A DNA stretch of 64,000 nucleotides from Tuctoria greenei. Taxonomy: Eukaryota; Streptophyta; Magnoliopsida; Poales; Poaceae. The stretch is taken from NCBI GenBank assembly GCA_036927565.1, contig JAYESD010000010.1, positions 37,193,298 through 37,257,297 of the forward strand, written 5' to 3'. Shown here piece after piece: positions 1-10,451 of the stretch (the first letter of the stretch is position 1; every line of letters starts with the position of its first letter). The notes beneath the pieces were generated by a model. It was given only the letters and a program-made list of their open reading frames with translations. It ran no database searches and was not told where the DNA came from. The translations under genes and the position numbers were made by a program.

Positions 1-710
1 TTTTAGTGGGCAAAATTCAAATATATTGTTTTTCAGCCCAGTAGGACCGGACTAGTCCGCCCCTGTGGACGGACAAGTCCGGGTCCAAACTAGTCCGCGG
101 CTGGTCCACACACCGGACTAGTCTGCCCTTCAACCGGACAAGTCCGGATCCGGACTAGTCTGAGTCTGGTCCATGGACCGGACTAGTCCGGCCCCTCAAC
201 CGGACTAGTCCGGCCCTTGGGGACTTAAACCCCCAGGCGGCCCAGACCCCTCCTCTCCCTCTCTTACTTGACTCTCTCACTTCCACGCGCTAGCAACCGC
301 CCCCCCCCCCCCCCATCGGCGATTTTGCGCTCCAACCACAAAATCTCGACTCCAATCCATGCATCGGAGTCTTTGGGAGTGAGGGATCACTTCCCCGCAC
401 TCCACATTCACGATCCATCTCCGATTTTGTCGATTCTAGTGGATTTGAGAAGGTATTCCCTCGTTCTTCAAAAACTAGCCCCATTCTTGATTCTTAAAGT
501 TTTTGATAGGAACACCTTCATTAATGTTGCTCCATATACCCTTGCGATCATAGCCTAGGAGTATTGCGCGCTGATTCGATAATTTTTCGATGAATCGATT
601 AGGGTTAGGGTTCATTCTGCGCAACCCGGACTAGTCCGGTCCCTGGCGGACAAGTCCGGTTTGCACAGGGCAAACCCTACTTCTAGTCTTTTCTCGAGAT
701 CTTTTTCGCA
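1..710 (+). other. Internal 5' leader of element I, with palindromes
   Basis: This untranslated leader has no convincing ORF. Perfect copies of the palindrome GGACTAGTCC lie near 49, 180, 202 and 628, with one-base variants (GGACAAGTCC, GGACTAGTCT) between them. A run of C near 301-314 and an AGGGTTAGGGTT stretch near 601 are low-complexity. Whether the first 200 bases are leader or the end of a 5' LTR cannot be decided, because no LTR boundary is visible. Confidence 0.5.
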
Positions 711-2546
711 ATGCTCCCTCTCCTTGGACTCATACCTTCCTTTCTCTATGCTTTCCGCATCATGTCGAACTCGGAGCGTTCCCCTCCTCGTCTCAACCCC
801 GAGGGGCGAACCAAAGCTCAAATTGTTGAGGCAAGGACCAAGGTTGCGCTCATAGAGGCGCAAAAGGCAAAGGAAGAGAGACGGCTGAAGGCACTCGAAG
901 CCTCCAAAGTTGCCGCAAGCATCTACAACGAGGAAGAAGCCATAGCTCGAGCAACTGCAGAGTCCCTCAATGAGCTGCGGAAGAAGAAAAGGGAAGACAG
1001 GGAGGCTCACAACTCCAGGGCTGCTGAGGCCAATGCCCCCAAGAGAAAGAAGATCGTCACCATTGGCGAGAAAGCGAAGGGCAAGGAGCCAGCCCAAATG
1101 GAAGTTGAGCCTAGGGTCGAGCGTGACCCTAAGAAGGGAAAGGCTCCGGCTCCTGTCGAGCTGAAGAAGAAGAAGCCAGCTGTCAAGATGTTAGCAAAGA
1201 AGGCAGTTGGAGGTGTTGTGATCAAGGAGAAAGGGAAGGCCACTTCCATTGGCCCCCTTGAGGTTCACACACCAGAAAGGAACCCCAACAGGCAGAAGGA
1301 GTTTTCTGCCAATGTGTTTCATGGAAAAGGGGCTGAAAAGGCCAGGAGGCTGAGGACCGAGAAGGTCTACAAGTTTGAGAGGAGCACGGCAGATCCTAGG
1401 TTCTGGTGCGACTTTCATTGTGACTACTACCGGCTAGTCTATCAGCAGATGAAGAAGCTGGTAATAGAAGCTCAATGGGTTGACTGGGATTACATGGCCA
1501 AAAAGCAACACTCTGCTTTTGACGTTGTCATCGAAGCTGCTGAGCGCCATGACCTCAAGAAGATCATGGGTTTCAAGTATGACTGGAACGTCGAAGTGAT
1601 TCTGCAGTTCTACTCCACCATCTACTTCACCACCTCAGGTGACAAAAGAATTATTTGGATGACACATGGTGAGCAGTACTCAATCACTTTCGCAAAGTTC
1701 GCCAAGATTCTAGGGCTTGAGGCACACATGGATCATGAGATTATAATCTCTAACCTCAAGGCCGTGGACCGTGAAGAGCTAGCATATATGTATCCAAGTC
1801 ACGTTCCATTTGATGCTGGTCTCGCCCGCAACATCAAGCCCTTCTACAGCATTATGAACAGAATCCTCAGAAGGACGATAGCACCGAAGGACGGTGATGC
1901 TGGGGTAAATCAAGGGAACTTGAGGCATTTTCTACTTCTGGTTGATGGGGAAGAGAAGTTCAACCTCGTCAATTACATCTTTGACGATATCTTCAACATC
2001 TCGCATACCCCCAATCGTGCTTGCGGGTATGCCCCCTACATCATGTGCCTCATCGAGAAGGTGTCGGGCGTGACCTTCGTCAAGGACGTGTCGCACCGCC
2101 CGCTTCGTCCTCAGAAGCCTCCGAATGTACCTGTTCCCCCTCGTCGCAAGAATGCAGATCCTCCATCTCGCCCCGTGGAACCTCCGTCTCTGCCTCTGCC
2201 TCAATCAATGAGTGTCTTCTTCAAATGCTTCAAGGCGATCTTCACTTCCTGCCGGAAGCAAGAGATCCGCGCTCAAAGGGCACACAAGCGCCAGGAAAAA
2301 TATCTTAAGGCAGTGTGCGACAAGCTGGAGGTCCCGATGTCCTCTCCGGAGGTGAGTGATGGGGAGATCACTCCATTCCCCAACTTCACCGCCGATGAGC
2401 TCGCCCAGCTCCAAGAGGATGGAAGCTCCTCTCGGGCTGCTCCCTCGGCAAGGAACTCCGACGACGACGACGACGCCGACGATCATGAGGAAGACGTCAA
2501 AGATTTCGAGGCCACGGAGAGTGGAAGTGGCGAAGACGAGGACTAG
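711..2546 (+). CDS. Gag-like protein with the putative plant transposon protein domain
   Basis: An uninterrupted ORF of 611 codons from the first ATG. A second in-frame ATG at 762 has A at -3 and gives 594 residues; it may be the true start, since the first 17 residues are an isolated hydrophobic stretch. Residues about 35-105 are a charged, probably helical segment and 110-180 are Lys-rich. Residues about 225-460 resemble the domain Pfam calls putative plant transposon protein, common in grass LTR elements: aromatic motifs RFWCDF and QFYSTIYF, then HGEQYSITFAKFAKILGL. The C-terminus (about 560-611) is acidic, with an Asp run. No zinc knuckle is seen. The role is probably structural (gag); this is inferred from position. 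It is unusual in being intact while the neighbouring elements are full of stops. Confidence 0.75.
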   Translation: MLPLLGLIPSFLYAFRIMSNSERSPPRLNPEGRTKAQIVEARTKVALIEAQKAKEERRLKALEASKVAASIYNEEEAIARATAESLNELRKKKREDREAHNSRAAEANAPKRKKIVTIGEKAKGKEPAQMEVEPRVERDPKKGKAPAPVELKKKKPAVKMLAKKAVGGVVIKEKGKATSIGPLEVHTPERNPNRQKEFSANVFHGKGAEKARRLRTEKVYKFERSTADPRFWCDFHCDYYRLVYQQMKKLVIEAQWVDWDYMAKKQHSAFDVVIEAAERHDLKKIMGFKYDWNVEVILQFYSTIYFTTSGDKRIIWMTHGEQYSITFAKFAKILGLEAHMDHEIIISNLKAVDREELAYMYPSHVPFDAGLARNIKPFYSIMNRILRRTIAPKDGDAGVNQGNLRHFLLLVDGEEKFNLVNYIFDDIFNISHTPNRACGYAPYIMCLIEKVSGVTFVKDVSHRPLRPQKPPNVPVPPRRKNADPPSRPVEPPSLPLPQSMSVFFKCFKAIFTSCRKQEIRAQRAHKRQEKYLKAVCDKLEVPMSSPEVSDGEITPFPNFTADELAQLQEDGSSSRAAPSARNSDDDDDADDHEEDVKDFEATESGSGEDED

Positions 2547-2963
2547 TTCTTAGGTCTTAGTTTCCCCCTTTCTTTTCCTTTTTGGTGCCTTGATGCCAAA
2601 GGGGGAGAGTTAGGGGGGAGTTAATCTTTTGTGGGTGTGTTTGTGGTTTGTGGACTTGTTATGTAATATATTCATGCTTTTGGATGCTTACATATGTGCA
2701 AGACTTGATAGTGTTGTTTAATATCAATATAATGCTCTTATTGTCAATCTTATGATTATATTGATGTTCTTTATGTCTTGTCACAATTGTTGAGCACGTC
2801 ACGTAGGCACCCCACCATAACGTGTGTGGGTATGAAAGATCTCCTCCACCTCTTTTACATGCTGCATACATTGAGGGGGAGTCATTCATACGCACACAAG
2901 TTATGAAAACCAAATTTAATACTCTTAATTGTTGAAGGACTTAATGTGTTGTCATCAATCACC
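2547..2963 (+). other. 3' noncoding internal region of element I with polypurine-like tracts
   Basis: This AT-rich stretch after the ORF stop holds no gene. Purine tracts built on GGGGGAG occur near 2598-2616 and 2874-2880, ahead of the tract that abuts the LTR. Serial tracts like these are typical of Sireviruses and recur in elements D and E of this window. Confidence 0.6.
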
Positions 2964-2977
2964 AAAAAGGGGGAGAT
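2964..2977 (+). promoter_or_regulatory. Polypurine tract (plus-strand primer) of element I
   Basis: AAAAAGGGGGAGAT directly abuts the LTR start TGAAAGTG at 2978, as expected for the primer of plus-strand DNA synthesis. Confidence 0.8.
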
Positions 2978-3269
2978 TGAAAGTGTATCTAGGTTCCCTG
3001 TGGGTTTTGGATGATTGATGACGACAATTAAGTCGCTAATGAGCTCAAGTGATCTTAGCACAGGTGTGGACTCGATCGGAGACGCAAACCCTCAAAAAGG
3101 AAAAGGAAGGAAACGGAGTCAACTCGAAGCGTAGAAACTAGGGTTTCTAGCGTGTTGAGTTAGACTAGCCGTAGAAATAGGAGGGTGCGTGTGTAAAGTG
3201 CATTGAGATCAAGTTTGGGAGCTCAAAGTGGTTTAGAGGTCAAACCCCTTGAGAGAAAAGAGTGGATAA

Positions 3270-3810
3270 GTAGTCTGGCAGTCGGACCAGACCGCCCCTG
3301 GCCTCCGGCCAAGTCCGTATTCGGCCGGACCAGAAGGGTCTGACTGAGATCGGACTAGTCCGTTTGTGGCCGGACTAGTCCTGGTAGCAGTGAGTGGATT
3401 TTGGGGACTAAGTCCCAAAACCACGGACTTGTCCGTTTGAGACCGGACCAAGAGGTCCTCAGTGAGAACGGACTAGTCCGCCCTTGGGGACGGACTAGTC
3501 CGGGTTGGCGAGTTGAAGGTGCTTCTGTGACTAAGTCTGGGAGGACCGGACTAGTCCGCCCTTGGGGTCGGACTAGTCCGTGGTCCTCAGACTAGTCCGT
3601 TTTCACATGGAGCAAAAGGCTCTGTGTGAGATCGGACTAGTCCGGTGGTGACCGGACTAGTCCGTTGTTGAAGTGACCGTTTGAATTTGAAGTTTGGCGG
3701 GTAGTGTGACGATAGCGTGTCAGCTGTCGGGACCTGACAAGAGGTCAGTGGTCCCCTAGGCCGGACTAGTCCGGGCCTGAGGCCGGACTAGTCCGCCCTT
3801 TTGCTGAGGT
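3270..3810 (+). repeat. Palindrome cluster GGACTAGTCC in the U3 part of the LTR
   Basis: Perfect 10-base palindromes, mostly extended to CGGACTAGTCCG, recur every 20-100 bases with degenerate copies between them. All lie upstream of the TATA box at 3833, where LTR enhancers normally sit. Palindromic CCGGAC-type repeats are known from Sirevirus LTRs. A regulatory role is inferred. Confidence 0.8.
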
Positions 3811-3832
3811 CAGCAGTTTGGGCTCGGGACCC

Positions 3833-3841
3833 CTATAAAAA
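3833..3841 (+). promoter_or_regulatory. Putative TATA box of the element I LTR
   Basis: CTATAAAAA lies just after the palindrome cluster and before a C-rich leader with CTCTCGAACCCTAG. It is a good match in the expected LTR position. The transcription start was not measured. Confidence 0.55.
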
Positions 3842-4599
3842 GGGGACCCCCCGGCCTCATTTCAAACAACTCTTGAAACTCTCGAACCCTAGCGCCGCCA
3901 CAGCCAACTTGGAGCACTCCTAAGCCTCTTTATTGCCTACTTTCCCTCTAAAACTAAGTCTTGAGTGGATTAGGGTTTAGTGAGGTGGAGAAGAGGAAGA
4001 ACATCGCGCTTGTGCTCCCGGTTTGATCTCTTGCACTCATTGAGTCTTTGTGTGCTGTGCGTTGAGTATATTTTGTGGTGTTGATCACCTTTGTGGTGTG
4101 GGAGCCTCAGATTGTGAGAAGCCCTTGTAATCACCCTTGTGATTAGTGGAAAACCAAGTTAGGCCCGCGTGGTAAACTTGGTGAGGGAAGGGTTGTTGAA
4201 CCCGATCCTTTGTGGACTCCTCAACGGGGACGTAGATTCATTGTGTGGAATCGAACCTCGGGATAAAATCCTTGTGTCTTCGTGTTCTTCGCATTTACTT
4301 TATCGATTATTTCGTTCTAGGGTTGCTAGTCTTGTTTCGTACTTCATATTGCTAAACTTGTTGAAGCTTGACTCACTCTTGTGTTGGTAGTTGTTTAACT
4401 TGACTTAAACATATCTTCACCTGTAGCCTCGAGAAAATCCCCTAAAACTTGCTAGAAACATCTTTTAGGGTTCTTCACGCAGGCTGACCGGACTAGTCCG
4501 CCCCCAGACCGGACTAGTCCGCCTCCTGTGATTTAATCTCGTTTTATTAAGTCATTTGCAGGTCAATTAGCCTATTCACCCCCCTCTAGGCAAGTTTCA

Positions 4600-5759
4600 C
4601 GTACGAAGCCGGTGGAGATGTACCGCATGGGAGGTATGTGTAAAGATAATGATGTTTCTAATTTAATGATTGTCAATTCATCGCACTTATATCTTCTGTA
4701 GACTTGGGTTGGGCGACGGGTATGTAGAGCGTGAGGCCTATGTTAGGCGACGACACTCAAGTGCTAGTTCTAGTAGATCCCAGTCTACTGCAGAGACGGA
4801 TGCATTAAGAGAAGAGTTGAGATGCACTCAGGAAGAGATGCAGACCCAGTTGCAACAGCAACAGCAGCAGCACCAGGCAAAGATGCAGATGCAGCAGATG
4901 CATCAACAGATACAGGAACAGGTGCAGCAACAGATGCAATATCTGTATATGGCACAGGTATCTTAACAATTGATCTATTTATTCGATTTTAAAATGTTTG
5001 ACTTAAGATCTCACGAATAATTTACTTGATGCAGTTTTTGGGTCACGGTAGCATCGGTACTCCGTTCAGCACACCACAAACACCTTAGTTTGACATGATG
5101 TCGCAAGTATACTTGTTGTTTTATTCAAGTTACAATACTCTTTACTATGTGTTAAATTAACTTAACTGAATATCTTTACTTGATGTAGTTCCTCGCTCAA
5201 GGTGGTATGCCTCGTCCAATGCAGCCAGGACAACATATTTGCTCCTCATCACAGGTATCACCATGTGTCTTACTACATTGACTTATAATATAAAATTCTA
5301 ATCATATGTGCAACAGGGTTCTGAAAGTGGTCAACTATTTGTTCCACAACCTCAGGGATTCATGTCATTGTTGGCTCCTGGATTGCAGCTGTATCCATGT
5401 GTTCTACCATCGATGCTCTTTAATCCAGGACAGACTAATCCATCAACAACTCTGGCCGCAATGGTATGACTTCTAAATCGTTATTTCACATAAAAACATA
5501 GGTTAATTTGAATAATACTTAGCGACTTTGAGTCAAATTAGCATAGTTGTTAGTTTTGTAACAAATAAGTCAGTTAGCACATTTTAGAGAGATTAAGATA
5601 CTTGAATTGTAAGTATAAATGCAAAGTGTAACTTGTATTTGTTTCTTGCAGGGTTCCGATCATCTGCAAGGTTGTGATGATTTTCTAAATTTGAACGGGG
5701 GAGGTGCGAGTGGCGGAGGTTCCAATATTTCATTGCCACTTTGTGAACTCTTTTGTTGA
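4600..5759 (+). pseudogene. 3' exons of a CACTA-encoded Gln-rich protein (one premature stop)
   Basis: The exon frame starts with YEAGGDVPHG, a motif I recognise from the second protein of grass CACTA elements. Splice sites give exons 4600-4633, 4702-4957, 5035-5106, 5189-5254, 5317-5463 and 5652-5759, each intron starting GT and ending AG, with the frame kept across junctions. The second exon holds an Arg/Ser stretch and a long Gln-rich segment, probably a coiled coil. Later exons start FLGHG and FLAQGG, as if duplicated. A TAG at 5086-5088 breaks the third exon. The N-terminal part is missing because element I interrupts it. Confidence 0.65.
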
Positions 5760-5984
5760 ACATGTCAGATACTTTGTGATGAACTGGAGGTGCTCGTTTA
5801 TATATATGTGTGAACTTTGATAAATTTTTGAACTATTGGTTGATCTGTGTTGTGTCAACTGTTTTGAGTTGTTGTGATGAATATGTGTAAATTGTTCTAC
5901 TGGTTGAATTGGAGGGAGCCGTAAGCTCCCTGGAGGCTGCCCAGCCGGGTGGGTGTAGAAAACAGGCGGTTATTTAAAAAAAAG
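5760..5984. other. 3' untranslated part of CACTA 1
   Basis: AT-rich sequence between the stop codon and the subterminal repeats. No gene or other structure was seen. Confidence 0.4.
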
Positions 5985-6311
5985 GCCTACTATAGGTGTA
6001 TATATTAGGCCCGGCCGATGGCCTTAACCGGATTAAAGACGTCCGTTCTGGCCCGCGGTTGACGTCCTTCGGTGACTTAAAGGCATCGGCTTCAGCAGGC
6101 GGCCGACGTTCTTATGGCCATAAAGGCGTCGGTTGTGCGGCCGACGACTGTAGTTATGAAATGTGTCGGTATTCGAAACCGACGACTTTAGACGTCAAAG
6201 GTGTCGGCCCCGACGTTCATACGAGTTAAAAACGTCGAATCTGGGTCGTCGGCTATGAACGTCGGTTTACTAACGTCTATACCGACGGCCTTTTGCACGA
6301 TTGCTGTAATG
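5985..6311. repeat. 3' subterminal repeats and terminus of CACTA 1
   Basis: Both orientations of a short unit containing GCCGACG / CGTCGGC occur at least ten times, mixed with GACGTC. This is the usual layout of transposase binding sites in CACTA ends. The short ORF crossing it is a by-product of the repeats. Confidence 0.75.
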
Positions 6312-6723
6312 CACAATTAGTGTGCAAAATAGTCATCACTACCTTTAGGGAGCCAAAGGAGAGTGACACACGTTGACTGATTGTGTTTGGCGCCAGGAAC
6401 AAGTCAGTTGACTAGGGAGCTCGACCGACTTTGTTCCTGCTCCTCCTGAGTTGTGTTTCCTCCGAGTGATTGATAGGTGGGTCCTCAAGCCATCCCCAAG
6501 TGCTACACTATTGGATTCTCTCAAACACCCCTACAAGTGGGCTAGTTGATCCATGGGATGCCACATGTCGATGCCTAATGGACTGGGAGGTTACATTTCA
6601 GGATTGCTCCCCACAATTCTCCTCATTTCTGCAATAAAATAGCTTCAGGCACTATATCTCCAAGTACAAGTGGAATTATGTTAAATATAAAGGTGATGTG
6701 TCTAAGAAATATTTATTCCTTCA
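6312..6723 (-). repeat. Tail of the left LTR of element A
   Basis: Matches, with considerable divergence, the LTR end at 42060-42328: both carry GTGGGTCC, GATCCAT.GG, a stretch ending AAGGTGATGTG, and TTCCTTCA at the end. The divergence suggests an old element or two different subfamilies. Confidence 0.5.
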
Positions 6724-6954
6724 CACTCCCCCAAGATTACCTTTGCTCATCTCGAAGCAAAAATGAATACTTAGGTTGTTGATCAGGGGTTGCTACAATA
6801 TTCTACTTTTCAAAAGCTCCATCTAGCCAAACCAAAGACCGGTGCCAGTCCTGCTACGTCACCTTGTTTGGATTGTACTTTTCAAAAGTCCATTCCCGAC
6901 ACAGCGGTTGATGGACGCCTTCTCCAGCGTGTGGGCGGCAAAGGACTAGGCTGC
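6724..6954 (-). other. Residual internal region of element A
   Basis: Opens with CACTCCCCCAAG, the antisense of a polypurine tract. It ends with a primer-site-like stretch (GGCGGCAAAGGACTAGG) that resembles the one beside B's LTR at 16145. No coding sequence remains. Confidence 0.45.
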
Positions 6955-8164
6955 TGTTGATATTTCCTACGCACTACTAACAATACATCCCTAGCAGGGA
7001 TGCCATAAATGCTCGTTAATAGATTTTAGATTACACATGTAAATCCGCAAGTGCACGGAATCTATCGATGTAGCATTTCCTCTTATAGAGTATTCCTAAA
7101 GAGTGTCATTTATATTGTCCCAAAAGAAGGCTAGGTGGACGCAAAACAATCATCAAATGGGGAGGCTAGGTTGGTCTAGGTAGGGTTCTAGCAAGGATGG
7201 GTAAATGATAATTTGGAGGTAGTGTGACACACACAAGAGCATTCTATCCTAAGGGGGTAAATGGTAAAGAGGGACTAGGCTAAGAGTTAATGAGATACTC
7301 CTACTATGCTTCTAATGTACATATACATAGCCTAAGTTAGATACTAATAATCATATTTATTATGAATTCTCATGCTAAGTGGATTAACACATCGGGCACG
7401 GGTTTACCCCTAGCAACACTAGGACAACTCCTGCCAAGAGCTTGTGGTATAGCCAAACGTGGAGGATTACAAAGGACAGATAGGGTTGTGACCACCTACT
7501 GCCTACCTCTTTAATCTGTGGGTCTACGAGACATTCAACGCTACTTTCTATCCTAGCACCATGCCAGCATATTAAGTAATTATCTTAAGAGCCTAGGCAC
7601 AAGCCATCCTAAGGCAATGAACTAAATCATCGTTGAACCAATGTTAATTCATAGCATAAGTGATTCATATTAACATAATCATGTCATAATAAATTAGACT
7701 ATAGTGGGGGTTTGTAGTGTTTATGATGATAATGGTATAGCATAATCATAAATACTACGCTTCATCCAAGTATATGAATAATAGAAGACTAAAGATATCA
7801 TCTTTATTAAGAATGATGTTACAAATAAAAATAGGAGTATAAGAGCCATACATTTCCCAATTAGGAATTGGGAAGAGACTCCTTCTACTCCTCTCCTACT
7901 TGTACTATGGACTAGAGGCTCTCCTCTCTACATCCTATACTCCTCTAAACCTATGGAGAGTAGTGGATACAATGGATGATTACTCAAGTGGTGTTTGTTG
8001 AAGTGAGGGGTGAGGGGTCCTATTTATAGTTTGGAGAAGGGTTGGTTCCCCCCACCAAAAGTGCGCGAATCATTCACCACTGACTTCTTCAAGCCGGGAG
8101 GAGCCAACACGTGGAAGCTGACCGAGTTTGGAGGAAAGACCAGGTCAGCTGACTAGGGGGTCAG
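6955..8164 (-). repeat. Right LTR of element A, truncated by element B
   Basis: Starts TGTTGATATTTCC. Positions 7384-8164 are closely repeated at 16390-17094 plus 41914 onward. An antisense TATA box (CTATTTATAG, 8020-8029) lies before a GAAGTGAGGGGTGAGG block. The LTR stops at GTCAG (8160-8164), where element B begins. Confidence 0.6.
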
Positions 8165-9397
8165 TGTTGACATTTCTTACATCACAGATAAAAATCTGCA
8201 AGTGCACGAAAACTGTCGTGTAGCACTTACCCTTAAGGAGTATTCCCAAGGGTATCGAATCCAAAGAATGTGTGTGTAATCTTACAAACTAATTCACCCA
8301 AAGACACAAAGTTGTTTTGTAGGCAAGAAAGAGAGAGGAATTCAAAGTATTGATTCTAATTCAAACAAATTTGCAGTAGCTGCTTGCTTTGGGCATGGGT
8401 TTACCCCTAGCAATACTAGGACGACTCCCGCCAAGAGCCTATGGCATAGCCGAACATGGTGGATTACAAAGGACAGATAGGGCTTTCACCACCTACTGCC
8501 TACCTCTTCAATTTGTGGGTCTACGAGATATTCACTGGTGATTTCTAACCTAAGCACCACACTTACGTTCTAAATCACAACTCTAGTTGTTTCAAATTCA
8601 AAGCTACAACTAGAGCCTCTAATGAATTAAAGCAATGAACTCACAAGTAACTACTTGTGCACACTACTATGAACTGAGAATCAAACTTGAATTGAATTCA
8701 GAAGGGCTTACTTGATTTGAATAACACCTTTGTAGGGGTACAAGTATAGAAGAGGGACTTGACAAGCCCAAGCCTCCTTCTCCTAGACTCTTCACCACAC
8801 TCTTCTTCTACTTGGCAGCCTCTAGGACTACTCTAAACCTTCGGAGTGGTATTCTATTCTCAACATTTGGTGTGTGTGTGTGTGTGATGTGAGGTGTGGG
8901 GTTCTATTTATAGGGGGGAGAAGGGTCGGTTCCCACCACAAAATGTGCGCGAATCAGTCTTCATCGTGATCAGAGCATCACAAGGAGTCGACACGTGGAA
9001 GCTGACCGAGTTTGGCACCAGGAAGGGTTCGGCCGATCCCCTTAGTCAGCCGAACAGAAAAGTTGACATTTCTGTTGTGCTTCCTTAGGGTGACTTCCAG
9101 GTGGGTCCCATTGACTAATATGTGTACTACACCGTTGGATGGCCTCAGATACTTCTGTTCGTGGGCCATTTGATCCATGTGATGACACGTGTTGTCGCCT
9201 GTTTCGTCAAAATCCAATTTGATGGATTACTCCCTGCATCTCTCGGTATTTTGGGTCTAAATTCACCTGCATACAAATAGACACCAACACTTGTGGAATT
9301 GATTAGTTTTTAACTCTACCACTATGTTGTGTTTCTCTTTTTTGCACATCATGAGGTGAATTGACGGTTTAAATATGACACTTAAGGACCATCAACA
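8165..9397 (-). repeat. 3' LTR of element B (1233 bp, antisense)
   Basis: Begins TGTTGACATTTC and ends GGACCATCAACA, giving TG...CA ends. Only its first 230 bp matches the start of the other LTR at 16167; the remainder has no partner in this window. An antisense TATAAATAG (8904-8912) precedes a (GT)n run at 8872-8884. Confidence 0.75.
8904..8912 (-). promoter_or_regulatory. Putative TATA box of element B LTR
   Basis: TATAAATAG on the minus strand within the LTR. The same position in A's LTR and in the chimeric LTR carries CTATAAATA (8020-8029, 17068-17077). Confidence 0.5.
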
Positions 9398-9412
9398 AAC
9401 TCCCCCACACTT
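9398..9412 (-). promoter_or_regulatory. Polypurine tract of element B
   Basis: The plus strand reads AACTCCCCCACACTT next to the LTR end, so the minus strand reads AAGTGTGGGGGAGTT immediately before the LTR. Confidence 0.7.
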
Positions 9413-10451
9413 AGTCCTTTGCTCGTCCTCGAGTGAAGGCAAAAAAAGAACTAAGGTGTTGTCATAATTTTGCTATAAGTTAAAAAAAAGAATACTAGAT
9501 ATTTCAACTCATACCTCAGTTCATGAATTCCCTTTGTGGGATGTAGCTACCACGTAAATCTTGGGTGTTTGAAGAGTGAAATGGTTGGAATGTAGTGCTC
9601 TTAGATCTTCCCTTGCCGAAAACATTTGGCGGTTTGCTATATTCGAAAAGTCAAAGAAACAATTGCCCTTATCTTTCATTTGGAATCTCTCAATTCTCTC
9701 AAAGTGTTTTCATGCTCACCTTGGCATGTTGTGCCAATTTTGTCCCTATACTAAATATGGCTATATGTGGAGCGTGGTTGGGATAAATGTGGCACACATT
9801 GCAATTCATATTTTACTACGTAAAAAATTGATCCTATGAGAGACTTGGGCAACAAAACAAATTGACAAAGAAAATTCTTGTGCACATGAATGGAATAGAT
9901 ATTTGTGGACTCCATGGTTTTCTCTCTTTAAGGATGAAACATGGCTACTCTCTTTTAAAAAAAAATTAATTGTTGAGTTGAAATGATTTCACATATTCAA
10001 TATTAAATATTAAATCAACTCAAAACAGTAACGTAGCATGAATATTCAGGGGTAAGATATCCATACCGAATTTGTGGAGCAAAATGAAGCCGTGTGGGGC
10101 CTACACCAGGTGGGCCGACTAGGTGGTTCAGCCGAACCCCTTCTGGCCTTCCTGCTGCTCCGTTTCGACATGTCGAGTCGTATGTTAGGTTCTGACGTGT
10201 TTCGAGATGCAATGCTATTTTTGCACGTCGGGATTTCAGGAAATTGGGGTACCTCCCCCACACTTGTTCCCAGAATTCTTTATTCAACACAAATAAACTA
10301 AAGGGATAACTTTACCGGGTTCGGTAAGTTCACTTTATTGAACTCAAAATATGGGGATGCTTACATTATTCAATCTAAATTTAATGAACTAAAAATTTGG
10401 AATAAAACTAAACTAAGCTAGTAAGCATCCTATTTGGTCGGGACATCTAAA
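9413..10451 (-). other. 3' noncoding internal region of element B
   Basis: AT-rich sequence between the accessory ORF and the polypurine tract. Open frames here are short and not convincing. A second C-rich antisense tract (CCTCCCCCACACTTG) occurs near 10253. Confidence 0.45.

Larger units (their letters stand above)
1..4599 (+). mobile_element. Element I: 3' part of a Sirevirus-like, apparently non-autonomous LTR retrotransposon
   Basis: The window opens inside the internal region. It holds a leader with palindromes, one long gag-like ORF, a noncoding stretch with repeated GGGGGAG tracts, a polypurine tract and a full 3' LTR. No protease, integrase or reverse transcriptase is encoded between the ORF and the 3' LTR, so the element probably depends on a partner. 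Multiple polypurine tracts and LTR palindromes are recorded traits of Sireviruses (Ty1/copia), which is the basis of the assignment. The 5' LTR and primer site lie left of the window. The element interrupts a CACTA transposon whose remainder resumes at 4600. Confidence 0.8.
2978..4599 (+). repeat. 3' LTR of element I (1622 bp)
   Basis: It starts TGAAAGTGTATCTAGG after the polypurine tract and ends CCCCCCTCTAGGCAAGTTTCA, so it has TG...CA ends. The solo LTR J at 38541-39970 is a related family with the same start, a matching end block (CTATTCACCC...CTCTAGG) and a shared internal block on either side of 'CGGGATAAAA' (4259 here, 39621 in J). About 12 perfect GGACTAGTCC palindromes lie at 3350-3800 and 4485-4520. 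The base after the LTR begins CGTAC, the expected target duplication; the left copy is outside the window. Confidence 0.85.
4600..6311 (+). mobile_element. CACTA transposon 1: 3' end, interrupted by element I
   Basis: Right of the LTR the sequence continues with the last exons of a CACTA-type protein. It then has subterminal repeats built on GCCGAC/CGTCGG and a terminus ...TTGCTGTAATG, a degenerate form of the CACTA 3' end (normally ...CTGTAGTG). The following bases are CAC, a possible 3-bp target duplication. The 5' part is left of the window. Confidence 0.75.
6312..8164 (-). mobile_element. Element A: old gypsy-type LTR element with almost no internal region
   Basis: It has three parts, all antisense. 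The tail of one LTR (6312-6723, ending TTCCTTCA) is followed by a C-rich antisense polypurine tract and about 230 bp of internal sequence (6724-6954). A second LTR then begins TGTTGATATTTCC at 6955. This second LTR is cut at 8164 by element B; an uninterrupted equivalent tail ends at 42328. The first LTR is cut on the left by CACTA 1. The element is either a deletion product or a very short non-autonomous form. Confidence 0.55.

Noticed and set aside
600..614. Telomere-like AGGGTTAGGGTT
   Set aside because: Only two partial units, not the plant TTTAGGG repeat; common in plant leaders.
5996..6229. 77-codon ORF
   Set aside because: Produced by the CACTA subterminal repeat units.
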